DNA of 64,000 nucleotides, from positions 1-64,000 of the forward strand of contig JAHIVE010000035.1 of assembly GCA_018816805.1 (NCBI GenBank), written 5' to 3'. The notes beneath the pieces were generated by a model that was given only the letters and a program-made list of their open reading frames with translations, did no database searches and had not been told where the DNA came from. Made by a program: the position numbers and the translations under genes. The stretch is from Patescibacteria group bacterium. Lineage in GTDB: Bacteria > Patescibacteriota > Gracilibacteria > UBA1369 > 2-02-FULL-48-14. This document shows, piece after piece, positions 1-9,181 of the stretch; the first letter of the stretch is position 1, and each line of letters begins with the position of its first letter.

Positions 1-139
1 CCGGGTTGATGAAAATGCCGTTTAGGCGGCCGGCGGGCGCATTAGAGCCGGAGGAAATTACTGGAATTCCTGAGATGTTGGACCAAGTGCGTTTCATGTA
101 TTTAGTGTAATGCTTGTTTAGGGCTTGCGAAAAGACCAT
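1..139 (-). CDS. 5' end of a CDS truncated by the window edge; hypothetical
   Basis: Reverse-strand frame open from ATG (139) to the window edge: MVFSQALNKHYTKYMKRTWSNISGIPVISSGSNAPAGRLNGIFINP. Confidence 0.45.
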   Translation of the reverse strand, partial: MVFSQALNKHYTKYMKRTWSNISGIPVISSGSNAPAGRLNGIFINP

Positions 140-176
140 TTTTTTGGTAAAATATTAAGATTTAACAAAAATAAAA

Positions 177-488
177 ATGCCAACCGTAGATAGCGTATTA
201 CAACTTGCAAGGAGCATTGCTCTGCTTTCACCGGCGCAGCTTAGGCGAATTGAAACCGTGGTGCACTTTATGTCCGACGAGGATTTGAAGCAGCTTGAAG
301 ATATGCTTTTGAAGCTGCAAGAGGACGAAGTGAAGCAACTTGAAAAAGAATTGGAAGTTCGCAAACAGGTTGAGTCCGAATATAAAGAGTACAAGGCCGA
401 TAAAGCGCGAACCACACTTCAAGCAAAAGAAAAATCCGCCAGGGATGAGGACACTCAGGAGGCGGAGTCTTTATTAAATAATATGTAA
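177..488 (+). CDS. Hypothetical short coiled-coil/helical protein
   Basis: 103-aa ORF, Lys/Glu-rich heptad-like sequence, directly upstream of the co-oriented 494 ORF. Confidence 0.65.
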   Translation: MPTVDSVLQLARSIALLSPAQLRRIETVVHFMSDEDLKQLEDMLLKLQEDEVKQLEKELEVRKQVESEYKEYKADKARTTLQAKEKSARDEDTQEAESLLNNM

Positions 489-493
489 TTTAT

Positions 494-2545
494 ATGGCTA
501 CATTGGGCAGTTTAATGGATGCAATGACCGGTGGTTCGGAAGAGCCAAAGACGACTGCCGAAAAGGCGGAGAAGATTCGCAGTGAATTAAGTTTATGCCC
601 GCGCGTGGAGGATTTTCCGGATGATTTTGTGGAACATTTGGAGAAAAATAACAAGGATTTGTATGATAAATTGATGAAATTAGATGAATCATATGGTGTT
701 TGGCCTGAGACTGTTACGGAGTTTAATAATGCTTTGGGTGATTATTTGAATAAACCGGTTGATCAGGATAAATTAGCGAAGGTTTTGCGTGGAAATCATT
801 GGTTCCCAAATAGAGAGCGTATTGAAGCCGCTATAGACAATAAGAAAAAATTGACACCAAAGGATTTGTTGGATGCGGATGAGGCTTCCTCTGAAAGGGT
901 TGAAAGCATAAAACAGGTAACTGAAAACTTGGCTTATTATTTCCCTGACTTGTATGTTCCTGAAGAAGCTTTGAATAGTTTTAAAAAGAAATATCCAGAT
1001 AAATTTAAAGACTTGGCTTACCATTTGGATGGTTGGGATTTTAATCCTACAAGTGGCAGTTGGGATTTGAATCCTATGAGAAATCCAAGAGAAGCTGCAG
1101 CGGCCTTTAATGCAATCAGGATTAACTATATACAAGAAACATATGTAAATTCTGGTGAAAAGTCATTAGCAGTGATAGAAAGAAAGTTTGGGGATAAAAT
1201 TCCTGGACTACAGAGAACAACTGCAGATCTTCGTTCTGAATTTAATAGTTTAATGGCTGAAAATATTGGTGTGAAAGCAACGGAAACAAGTTTAAAGAAT
1301 TTGAAAGATTTGGTTGTGGATTTAAATGAATTTGCGGAAAAAGAAAAAGAGAGACCTAAACCCACTCCTGGAGAAGGTGATGCTGGTGAGCCGACTGCGC
1401 CTGCTGAAGAGACTCCGACTGCGCCTGCTGAGGGTGCGACAGAGCAAAAAGAAGTGGCTCCGGATAGCTTGCAAGGGAGATTTGAGAGTTCCAAAAAGGA
1501 AATGGCGGAGTGGAAGGTGAAATTTGATGCGTACTTGGCAAACCCTCCTCAGGATATGAAGGGAAGAAGGGAGGCTTTTATGGCGCTTTATAAAGAGTTT
1601 TCAGACAAAAAGGAAGTATATCTTGCACTTCAAAAAGATGTTGATACAACAACCGAGAATGCTATGAAAGGTGGATTGACTGATGAACAAATGCCCGAGG
1701 AGCTTAAAACATTGGTTTCGGAGATTCGTAAGTTTAATGAGTATGTTGGGAAAAAGCTTGAGATTCCGCTAAAGAGAGAAATGAACAAAATCAGTCCTGC
1801 CGGTTGGGATGATTTGCGTGAAGAAATGGGGCTTAAACCGGTTGTGGAGAGGGTTTCAAAAGATGCCGATGAAGCAAATGCTCTTATGGATCAAATGGGG
1901 ATTGAATTTCAAGGAAACAGGTTGGTGTTTACCAAGGCTGGAAAATCATCTGAAATTAAGTCTATTGGGTTTACCGGAGCGGAAAAAGTGGAAATAAAAG
2001 TGAAAGGGAAAGACAAATTAAAGATAAAAGTTAAGGGTATGGACGGGAAAAACTATACTTTCAAGGGGAAAACTTGGAAGGAAATTGAGGAGGATATTGA
2101 TAAAAGCGATTATCCGTTTGGTCGCAGAAAAGTTCTTGTTGGCGGTGGGGTGGAAAGTAATGACGGCGAAGAGGTTGAAGCACCGGCTGCTGAGACTCCG
2201 GCTGAGGCTAGCACAGAGCCTGTTGCCGTTACAGCCACTCCCGAGGCTACGAAGGTGGAAGAGTCGGCATTTGAAGATGTACCGGATGAGGAGTTTAAGA
2301 TGGATGATGGGCCCGCTGCGCCTTCCGATACTTTTGTGGATGCGGATGAAGAAAAAATCGGTACGCCGACAGGAATTGAAGAGCAGGGCGAGACTTTGAG
2401 TAGGAAAGCAAAGAGACAGGCCAAAAAAGAGGCGAAAAAGAATGAAGAAAGTCCTTGGACAAAGATTGCAGACAGCGTTGACGCTGCCGATCTGCCGGAA
2501 GCGGAAGATGACGAGGCGACGGGTACGGATACACCTACAACTTAA
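494..2545 (+). CDS. Large acidic hypothetical protein, paralog of the next ORF
   Basis: 683-aa ORF; shares ALYKEFSDxKxxYxxLQKDVD and IGTPTGIEEQGETL with the ORF at 2563; Pro/Thr/Ala/Glu low-complexity linkers. Confidence 0.8.
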   Translation: MATLGSLMDAMTGGSEEPKTTAEKAEKIRSELSLCPRVEDFPDDFVEHLEKNNKDLYDKLMKLDESYGVWPETVTEFNNALGDYLNKPVDQDKLAKVLRGNHWFPNRERIEAAIDNKKKLTPKDLLDADEASSERVESIKQVTENLAYYFPDLYVPEEALNSFKKKYPDKFKDLAYHLDGWDFNPTSGSWDLNPMRNPREAAAAFNAIRINYIQETYVNSGEKSLAVIERKFGDKIPGLQRTTADLRSEFNSLMAENIGVKATETSLKNLKDLVVDLNEFAEKEKERPKPTPGEGDAGEPTAPAEETPTAPAEGATEQKEVAPDSLQGRFESSKKEMAEWKVKFDAYLANPPQDMKGRREAFMALYKEFSDKKEVYLALQKDVDTTTENAMKGGLTDEQMPEELKTLVSEIRKFNEYVGKKLEIPLKREMNKISPAGWDDLREEMGLKPVVERVSKDADEANALMDQMGIEFQGNRLVFTKAGKSSEIKSIGFTGAEKVEIKVKGKDKLKIKVKGMDGKNYTFKGKTWKEIEEDIDKSDYPFGRRKVLVGGGVESNDGEEVEAPAAETPAEASTEPVAVTATPEATKVEESAFEDVPDEEFKMDDGPAAPSDTFVDADEEKIGTPTGIEEQGETLSRKAKRQAKKEAKKNEESPWTKIADSVDAADLPEAEDDEATGTDTPTT

Positions 2546-2562
2546 TTATTTAACTTTATAAA

Positions 2563-4374
2563 ATGATAGAAAAACATAAACCTGCCGGTTCGCCGGAAGA
2601 AAATAGACAGCAACTCATGGAAAAGTTGCAAGAGGCGGAAAATAGAGATTATTCGGAAGATTTTCTGAAATGGCTTGAGAAGGCGGATCAAGATTTGTTT
2701 AACAAAGCGTTTAATCAGCTTGCGAGAGGGGTGGATGCGGAAAAAGAAAAAGTGGAAAGTACGCTTGGAGAGATGGACGGTTTGTGCAGCAAATATGAGA
2801 AAATTGATGAAAGTTCAGAGTGGGATTGGAATAAAAATGAGACTATAAAAAAGAATCTTCAGTACTATTTTCCTGAAAATTACTATCCGGAAGGGATGCT
2901 TGATTATATGAAAGTGCATTATACGGATGATTTTTATGCGAATTCGCGAAGACTCAGTTGGTTGTCCGCCGGTTGGGGTGGAAAGGATTCTGCCGATTGG
3001 TTCGACAATAAGAGGGATAATTGGGTTCGAGACAGGCTAATTATTCCAGGGCAGGATGCGTATAACAGGATTGATGTGAAGTCTGAACGTGAAAAAGACA
3101 GGACTGTGCCGAATGGAAGTATGACTTATAGGGAGGCAATGATGAAATTTGAGAATATTCGTGATGTATATAATGGGGATCCTGACCGTGAAAATTATCA
3201 AAAACTAACGGATATTGTGAGGGATTTGGATAGACTTGCAGATTTAATTGGCAAGCCTAGGGTTGCTCCTGCGCCAAAGCCTGCTCCTGCTGCGCCGGTT
3301 GAAAAGGCTCCCGAGGTTGCTGCGGAGAGTTTGGTGGGTAGATTTGAGATTATTAAGGGACAAGTTAGAGATTGGGAGAAAAAGTTCGACGAATTTCGGG
3401 CTAAGGAAAAACCGGCAGATAAAGATGCTTTGCAGGCTGAAGTTTTTGCTCTTTATAAGGAATTTTCTGATATTAAGGGGCTTTATACCGATCTGCAAAA
3501 GGATGTGGATGCCAAGACCCAAGAGTATTTGGATGAAACCGGAGCAGATGAATTTACTCCCGTTGATCATGTTGGTTTGGTAAAAAATATTGAGAAATAT
3601 AATGGTTATATGGGTGAACTTGCCAGAAAAATGCAGAGTGAGTTGGATACAGCCAAAATTGATATGGACAAATATTTGGAAGAAAACCATCCGGATGTGT
3701 CCAGGCCATCTGCTGAAGATGTGACCGGAACGGTGCCACTCACTGAAACTCCAGGTGCTCCTGAACCTGAACCATCTGAATTTGAGGTTCCGGAAGAGGA
3801 GGATATTGAGTTTGTTACACCTGCGGTTCCGCAGGATTATTCGGCTCCTGTGGATGAAGTTTTAGTTGATGATGGGGCTAAAATGCCTTCGGACAGTTTG
3901 TCAGGGGCAGCGCCTGTAGCGCCGGTGGAAACTGTGCCTGCACCTGAAATTGGCACGCCGGCGGGGATTACAGAGCAGGGAGAAACTTTGGAAGTTTCTG
4001 AAAAGTCGTTTGAGGATACTATGGCGGATGCGAATAAAACGCTAAATGATGAGTTAGGCAAACTGACCAGCGTATTAAAACCATATGACGGCAAGCGAAA
4101 AGAACGAAAAACTCAAAAACGTCTTGGAGAGGAAATTGGGTTGATAAGCTCTAAGCTTGGAGTGGCTTTGGAGAAATCCAAGGGTGATAACCCTGATATT
4201 GCCGGTTCTTTGGCGGCTTATAATGAGGCGGCAAAAATGATTAAAGATATGGATAAGACTTACAGGGAAGATCCCAAAGTTGATTTGAGCAGGGAAATTA
4301 AAATGGCTTTGCTAGGAGTTGTTACTGAGATGGACTCTCAAATAGAAGTCGTGAACAAGGCTGCAAAAAGTTAA
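2563..4374 (+). CDS. Large acidic hypothetical protein, paralog of the previous ORF
   Basis: 603-aa ORF; shared motifs ALYKEFSDIKGLYTDLQKDVD and IGTPAGITEQGETL. Confidence 0.8.
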   Translation: MIEKHKPAGSPEENRQQLMEKLQEAENRDYSEDFLKWLEKADQDLFNKAFNQLARGVDAEKEKVESTLGEMDGLCSKYEKIDESSEWDWNKNETIKKNLQYYFPENYYPEGMLDYMKVHYTDDFYANSRRLSWLSAGWGGKDSADWFDNKRDNWVRDRLIIPGQDAYNRIDVKSEREKDRTVPNGSMTYREAMMKFENIRDVYNGDPDRENYQKLTDIVRDLDRLADLIGKPRVAPAPKPAPAAPVEKAPEVAAESLVGRFEIIKGQVRDWEKKFDEFRAKEKPADKDALQAEVFALYKEFSDIKGLYTDLQKDVDAKTQEYLDETGADEFTPVDHVGLVKNIEKYNGYMGELARKMQSELDTAKIDMDKYLEENHPDVSRPSAEDVTGTVPLTETPGAPEPEPSEFEVPEEEDIEFVTPAVPQDYSAPVDEVLVDDGAKMPSDSLSGAAPVAPVETVPAPEIGTPAGITEQGETLEVSEKSFEDTMADANKTLNDELGKLTSVLKPYDGKRKERKTQKRLGEEIGLISSKLGVALEKSKGDNPDIAGSLAAYNEAAKMIKDMDKTYREDPKVDLSREIKMALLGVVTEMDSQIEVVNKAAKS

Positions 4375-4419
4375 GATTGTGAGCCTTGTGAAAATTTGAC
4401 CAACTTTGCATAAAAACTA

Positions 4420-4448
4420 TTGACTTATTTGCCCTTTGATGCTTTAAT
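4420..4448 (+). promoter_or_regulatory. Sigma70-like promoter TTGACT-N17-TTTAAT
   Basis: -35/-10 like hexamers with 17-bp spacing upstream of the 4477 ORF. Confidence 0.55.
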
Positions 4449-4476
4449 GTGTCCTTAAAAAGTAAATTATATCATT

Positions 4477-5151
4477 ATGACACTTTCAAACATGCCTCAA
4501 GAGGGCGGTAGTGAATTGACTTCTGTAGTAGCTGAAACTCAAGGTGGACCGAATTTTTTGAATTCGCTAAGGGGAAAATATATGGGGGCATTGTTGGGAG
4601 CTGCTGCGCTTATGAGCGTTGCTTGTAGCGGTTGTCCGGATTTGAGAAAAGATGGTGATATTGATACGGGTGATACGGGGGAAGAGTTTGAAAAACCTGC
4701 CCAAAAACCGGTTCGTTCCGGGGAGAGAAGGGGAGTGAAAATAAATCCTTCCGAAGCTGAAATTCAAAGGTATCGCCTCGCTACCGCTCAAATAGAGGAT
4801 GCGCTAAATACATTTGTGGAGATGGATGTGAATTATAATAAGTCGAATGTAAAAAATCTCAGAGATGCTGCTGATGCGGCGCTTAATTTGATCCAATTTA
4901 TGGAGAAATATCCGGAAATGAGAGATCCAAATTACAGTTATGCAAATTTAGCTACGAAAGCCGCTCATGCGCTGCAGTTGGCTGATAGACGCGAGGCTGA
5001 ACTGACTGCGGCTGAGGCGGCAGGTGGAACTCCCGCTGCGGGGGCTGAAGCTCCAGCTCTACCGGTTGCTCCGGTTATTGCTCCTGAGGATCCTGTATCT
5101 GCTCGTGATGCCAGAAAAGCACGAAGGGCTGAAAAGCGCAATTCTCGATAA
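4477..5151 (+). CDS. Putative lipoprotein/exported hypothetical protein with extended N-region
   Basis: Hydrophobic segment MGALLGAAALMSVACSGC with lipobox-like SVAC, preceded by ~35 aa; helical C-terminus. Confidence 0.65.
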   Translation: MTLSNMPQEGGSELTSVVAETQGGPNFLNSLRGKYMGALLGAAALMSVACSGCPDLRKDGDIDTGDTGEEFEKPAQKPVRSGERRGVKINPSEAEIQRYRLATAQIEDALNTFVEMDVNYNKSNVKNLRDAADAALNLIQFMEKYPEMRDPNYSYANLATKAAHALQLADRREAELTAAEAAGGTPAAGAEAPALPVAPVIAPEDPVSARDARKARRAEKRNSR

Positions 5152-5224
5152 GAAAGTTTGACGTTTTAAGAATTGACGTTTTTGGGTGAACTGACATATA
5201 CTCCGGCTTGCCTTTATGGCGAGT

Positions 5225-5301
5225 CGGGGTTTGGCGCAGTTGGCTAGCGCGCCTGGTTTGGGACCAGGAGGCCACAGGTTCGAGTCCTGTAACCCCGACC
5301 A
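5225..5301 (+). tRNA. tRNA-Pro (anticodon TGG), CCA encoded
   Basis: Acceptor CGGGGTT/AACCCCG, anticodon arm CCTGG-TTTGGGA-CCAGG, T arm ACAGG-TTCGAGT-CCTGT, discriminator A + CCA. Confidence 0.95.
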
Positions 5302-5322
5302 TTTTTTGAGGTTTTCTAGATA

Positions 5323-5356
5323 AAAAAACACCTGCAGGGTCACCGCAGGTGTTTTT
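5323..5356. terminator. Bidirectional intrinsic terminator
   Basis: AAAACACCTGC-AGGGTCACC-GCAGGTGTTTTT between tRNA-Pro (+) and the 5369 ORF (-). Confidence 0.8.
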
Positions 5357-5368
5357 AGTTGTGGATTT

Positions 5369-6421
5369 TTAGTAGAGAAGTGTGTGACCTGAAAGGGTGT
5401 GGTTCGCTACATTGCCGAGCCATCCTACAGTTACATATCCATCATTCCAGATGAATCCACCTTCAAGGTTGATGTCTACGCCTAGAGGATCGTCTTCATT
5501 TTGGTCGTCATTTAGAAGCCGGCTTGTGTCCAATTCAAGTGTGTAGGCTTCAGTTGAACCTGCTGGGACAATAAGTGGCATGCTTGGAGTTACTGTTAGT
5601 GTTGCTTGGGAAGCAGTCGTAAAAGTGACTTGTCCATCTGCAATTGGGGTTCCGTTTGAGTCTTTTAGAAGAGCAACAACTGAGTTTCCGGTGTTGAAGT
5701 CTGAGAAAGAAGAGAGATTGAAAGTGACTTCTTCAATTTCTACGTCGCCGGCGACGTCAGCCGTGACGTTGAATGCAAAAATGTCATCATGAGCTCCAAC
5801 TGTTTGCTGGCCGGATGGTGAAAGTGCGCTTAATGCAAGAGTTGGTTTTGTTGCTTGGATGTGCATTCTTTGTGGATTTCGGACAATTTTTGTCAGATTT
5901 GGTGCATACACTTGTCCGGTTTGAAGGTCAATTGCGCGGAGGTTTTTTGTGCTTGGAAAAAGCATCATTGTTTCTCCGGCATGTGCTCCGTATAACACTG
6001 AGTTAACATCAGCATAGAAATACAAGTTTGTGCACTGACCGGCTGGAACGTAAATGTCGAGCCCAGCAAAATGGGCTTCACCGTTAACCGGGTATGTAGA
6101 GTGGTGTGCAACCGCTCCTTGCTGAGTTTCGTACTCAACTGTGATGGCTCCATAGTTATTATCCATGTCGCCAGGTGTTTGCTCGAACAGGGTGAAAACT
6201 GTAAAACGGTCAATTTCGTAGTCGTTTCCGCTATTGCAGAGCTGAATAGTTGTCATTGGAACGCCGTCTTCACCGGCGATAACAATGTCTTCGTCCGGTG
6301 CTAAGGGACTTAGATTTGCGGACAGGTCTTGAAAAGACGCATCAGTGCTTGGGCTAACTAGATAGACGCTTCCTGTGAAAAGGATTGCCAAAGCTAGAAA
6401 ACCTGAAGTGATTTTTTTCAT
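5369..6421 (-). CDS. Secreted beta-rich hypothetical protein
   Basis: 350 aa, signal peptide MKKITSGFLALAILFTGSVYLVSPS; two repeats ending VPAGQCTNLYFYADV / VPAGSTEAYTLELDT. Confidence 0.75.
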   Translation of the reverse strand: MKKITSGFLALAILFTGSVYLVSPSTDASFQDLSANLSPLAPDEDIVIAGEDGVPMTTIQLCNSGNDYEIDRFTVFTLFEQTPGDMDNNYGAITVEYETQQGAVAHHSTYPVNGEAHFAGLDIYVPAGQCTNLYFYADVNSVLYGAHAGETMMLFPSTKNLRAIDLQTGQVYAPNLTKIVRNPQRMHIQATKPTLALSALSPSGQQTVGAHDDIFAFNVTADVAGDVEIEEVTFNLSSFSDFNTGNSVVALLKDSNGTPIADGQVTFTTASQATLTVTPSMPLIVPAGSTEAYTLELDTSRLLNDDQNEDDPLGVDINLEGGFIWNDGYVTVGWLGNVANHTLSGHTLLY

Positions 6422-6511
6422 AAAGAAAAAGTTATGAGTAAGATAAATAAAACAAGTGATGGCTAGAAATGTTACAAATCTGTATAATTTTCTTGTCTAA
6501 CCCAATCCTCC

Positions 6512-7069
6512 ATGCCAAAAATTTCAAAAAGCACCATTGATAAATGGAAAAAGCTGGCGCTTGCGCTTTCGATAATTATTGTTTTGAACGTGTTTTTTAA
6601 TGTGGGGATTGAGACTTTTTATCCGATGCCCGAGTGGAATGACTATTGTCCGGATCAGCTTTGGGAGGGACGTTATGAGACTCAGGAGTCTTGTGAGGCG
6701 GTTGGTGGGCAGTGGCGGTATGACCAGTATTATTCGCCAAAACCGGTGGCGACTCCGGAGGAAGTTGGATCTTATTATTGCGATGCGGGTTATACCTGTG
6801 GTCAGACCTATGAGGAGGTGATGAAGGTTTATAACAGAAATGTGTTTATTGTTTTGACGGCGCTGGGAGCGCTTTTGGTGGTGGTTTCTTTGTATTTGTC
6901 TATTCCGAGTGCAGTTCTAAATGGGCTGATGTATGGTGGCGTTTTGTCGATTTTGATTGGAGTGATGAGGTATTGGGACAGTATGGATGACTACCTCCGG
7001 TTCATTGTGAGCGGGGTGATGCTACTGATTTTGATTTTGGTGGGGGTGAAGAAGGTGAAGGATGAGTAG
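6512..7069 (+). CDS. Hypothetical integral membrane protein
   Basis: 185 aa with about 4 hydrophobic helices. Confidence 0.7.
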   Translation: MPKISKSTIDKWKKLALALSIIIVLNVFFNVGIETFYPMPEWNDYCPDQLWEGRYETQESCEAVGGQWRYDQYYSPKPVATPEEVGSYYCDAGYTCGQTYEEVMKVYNRNVFIVLTALGALLVVVSLYLSIPSAVLNGLMYGGVLSILIGVMRYWDSMDDYLRFIVSGVMLLILILVGVKKVKDE

Positions 7070-7084
7070 CAGAAAGAGATAATT

Positions 7085-7657
7085 TTAAACCTTTAAGGGC
7101 GGGAAGCTTTCGTTTTGGGACCAGATGCCAAGTTCGCTCTGGCGGGCGTATTGTTCAAGCTGAGTGAAGTATCCCGGGTTTGTGATGGGAAACTGAGTTG
7201 GAAAGATTGCGTAGCCGTTTTCGAGTAGGGCTTCGTTAAGGTTTTGGAAAGTGCCGTCGGCTTGCAGAACGTCTACGTATCGTAATTTTCGTCCGTATGG
7301 GTCTTCGTCTTGATTGGCTTGGTCTGATCTTAGCCGGACTATGCGGTTTTTTAGGAATTCGGTGGTAAAAAGTGTGGCTTCTTGGGCGTAAAATTGGGCC
7401 GACGAGTCAGGGCCGTTGATTTCCGGCGTGTCTACTGCAAGGAGTCTAACCTGAAAAGAATTTTTACTGTCGTCTGTGACTATTATTGTGTCACCGTCTA
7501 TGATTGCGGTAACCCAGTATAAGTCTTGATCTGAGGGGCAGATAAGGTCTTCTTGCGGGATGTAAGCGAAGTTTTGCTCTTGCGGTTGGGGCTCGATTTT
7601 GGGTAATTCAACCTGTTTGGCGGACACAAGCAAAATCTGTAAAAGTAGTTCCAACAT
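7085..7657 (-). CDS. Staphylococcal-nuclease-like (SNase) thermonuclease, membrane-anchored or secreted
   Basis: VTAIIDGDTIIV...VRLLAVDTPEINGPDS...DPYGRKLRYVDV SNase motifs; N-terminal hydrophobic stretch. Confidence 0.88.
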   Translation of the reverse strand: MLELLLQILLVSAKQVELPKIEPQPQEQNFAYIPQEDLICPSDQDLYWVTAIIDGDTIIVTDDSKNSFQVRLLAVDTPEINGPDSSAQFYAQEATLFTTEFLKNRIVRLRSDQANQDEDPYGRKLRYVDVLQADGTFQNLNEALLENGYAIFPTQFPITNPGYFTQLEQYARQSELGIWSQNESFPPLKV

Positions 7658-7719
7658 CAGTTATAATTATTATGGAAGAGTACTTTATACCATTTTTGGG
7701 GTGCGCTGTCAAGTGTGAT

Positions 7720-8130
7720 TTATGAGTTGCGTCCCAGGATTTTGTAAGCGCGGGTGAGCATTTTTTTCTCTTCTGCCGGGGTTTGGTGGTCGTAGCCTAA
7801 AAGGTGGAGGAGGCCGTGGACGAATAAGAAGCGGAGTTCTTCTTCAAGGGTTTGATTTAGGTCTTTGGCTTGCTGTTTGGCGCGGTCGACGGAGATTATA
7901 ATTTGGCCCAGTTTTTTTGAGTCTTGGGCGAATGGGAGGATGTCTTTTTCAGAGAAGGACAGGACGTCTGTTGGCTGGTCTCGGTCACGGTATTGCAAGT
8001 TTATTTTGCGAATTTGGTTGTCTCCGGTGAGGAGGAGTTCTACGGTGCCATTTGCCTCCTGGACTTGGAGAGCGGTGAAGAGGCTTGCGGGGATTTTGTG
8101 GGCGGTCTCGTTTGTTATTTCGAGTTTCAT
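7720..8130 (-). CDS. ybeY: Endoribonuclease YbeY
   Basis: Zn motif FLFVHGLLHLLGYDHQ plus RDRDQPTDVLSFS. Confidence 0.93.
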   Translation of the reverse strand: MKLEITNETAHKIPASLFTALQVQEANGTVELLLTGDNQIRKINLQYRDRDQPTDVLSFSEKDILPFAQDSKKLGQIIISVDRAKQQAKDLNQTLEEELRFLFVHGLLHLLGYDHQTPAEEKKMLTRAYKILGRNS

Positions 8131-9098
8131 AGGTTTTCAATTAAGGACCATTCAGAGTCGTCCATTTCCCAGTACGAATAAATTGCGACGCCGGTGACGT
8201 TTTGGGGCTTTGAGCGTACATTTGAGAGGCCGCGGGTGAGTCCGGCGAGGCCGGTTTGGACATTTTCAGCTTGGGGGTCTATTCCTTGGCCATCTTCATA
8301 AGCGGGGATTCCAATAAAAAGCTCCGTGTCTTCCGGGACTATTTTTGAGAGAGCGACTACCTGCTGTTCAACCCACCAAGTGTAGAGGGCGGGGTCGTGG
8401 AAGCGGGTGTCGTAGGTCATGACGGTGAGTTGGTCGGCGAAGGCACTGGCGCGGCGGACTTGAGCGGTGGACCAGTAGCTTTTGATGTCTTTTTTGAATA
8501 ACCAACCGACTAGTTGGCTCATTAGGTGGGGTTGCCATTCGTCCATTGCGACTGAGATTTTTGCGCTGGGGAGGGCTGAGCGCATTTCTTCGAGGAGGAG
8601 GAAGAAACCGTCATCTTTGTTGTAGACAGGCTCAATGTCTATGTGTATGCCGTCGAAACCTTTGGTGAGGATCCAGGATGCAGAGTTGATAATACCTTGG
8701 CGAACGAGCGGATTTTGGAGGTCAATTTCAGAGTGGAGTTGACCGATCCAAGCGTAGTTTACGGTTGGGAGGGCTTCAAGGCCGGGGACGAAAATTTGCA
8801 GGTCATCCGCTAATTCGCCGTTTGGGCCGAGTGGGCCAACGTGAAAATAGAGGTCTGTTACGGGGAGGTCTTGGATGCGCTCTCTGAGGGCGTAAAAATC
8901 TTTTTCTGTGCCGCGAGACCAAGAATGTTCCATCCAAAGTGCAACTGATGGTTCTTGAGGAAAATTTTCTTTGTGGACACCAAAGCCGAACCAAGCGACT
9001 GCGAGAAAAAAAATTGTGAAGCAGCTGAAAGTTAAAACTATGAGCGCTCTAGTGATTTTTTGGATTTGAGAAAACATTTCGTGAATATAATTCATCAA
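8127..9098 (-). CDS. Glycoside hydrolase (GH18-like TIM barrel), membrane-anchored
   Basis: GFDGIHIDIEPVYNKDDG and LTVMTYDTRFHDPALYTWW resemble GH18-type active-site strands; N-terminal TM. Confidence 0.6.
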   Translation of the reverse strand: MMNYIHEMFSQIQKITRALIVLTFSCFTIFFLAVAWFGFGVHKENFPQEPSVALWMEHSWSRGTEKDFYALRERIQDLPVTDLYFHVGPLGPNGELADDLQIFVPGLEALPTVNYAWIGQLHSEIDLQNPLVRQGIINSASWILTKGFDGIHIDIEPVYNKDDGFFLLLEEMRSALPSAKISVAMDEWQPHLMSQLVGWLFKKDIKSYWSTAQVRRASAFADQLTVMTYDTRFHDPALYTWWVEQQVVALSKIVPEDTELFIGIPAYEDGQGIDPQAENVQTGLAGLTRGLSNVRSKPQNVTGVAIYSYWEMDDSEWSLIENL

Positions 9099-9181
9099 TT
9101 TTGAAAGTCTAGCAAGAGCAAGGTTTAGTCAAAGTGGACAACGTATGTTAAGATCAATGTCGACATTAATCATCCACGTCT

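Noticed and set aside
5059-5343. ORFs 5059..5343 and 5075..5302 (-) overlapping tRNA-Pro
   Set aside because: Translation of the tRNA complement (GVTGLEPVASWSQTRRASQLRQTPT is a typical false ORF across a tRNA).
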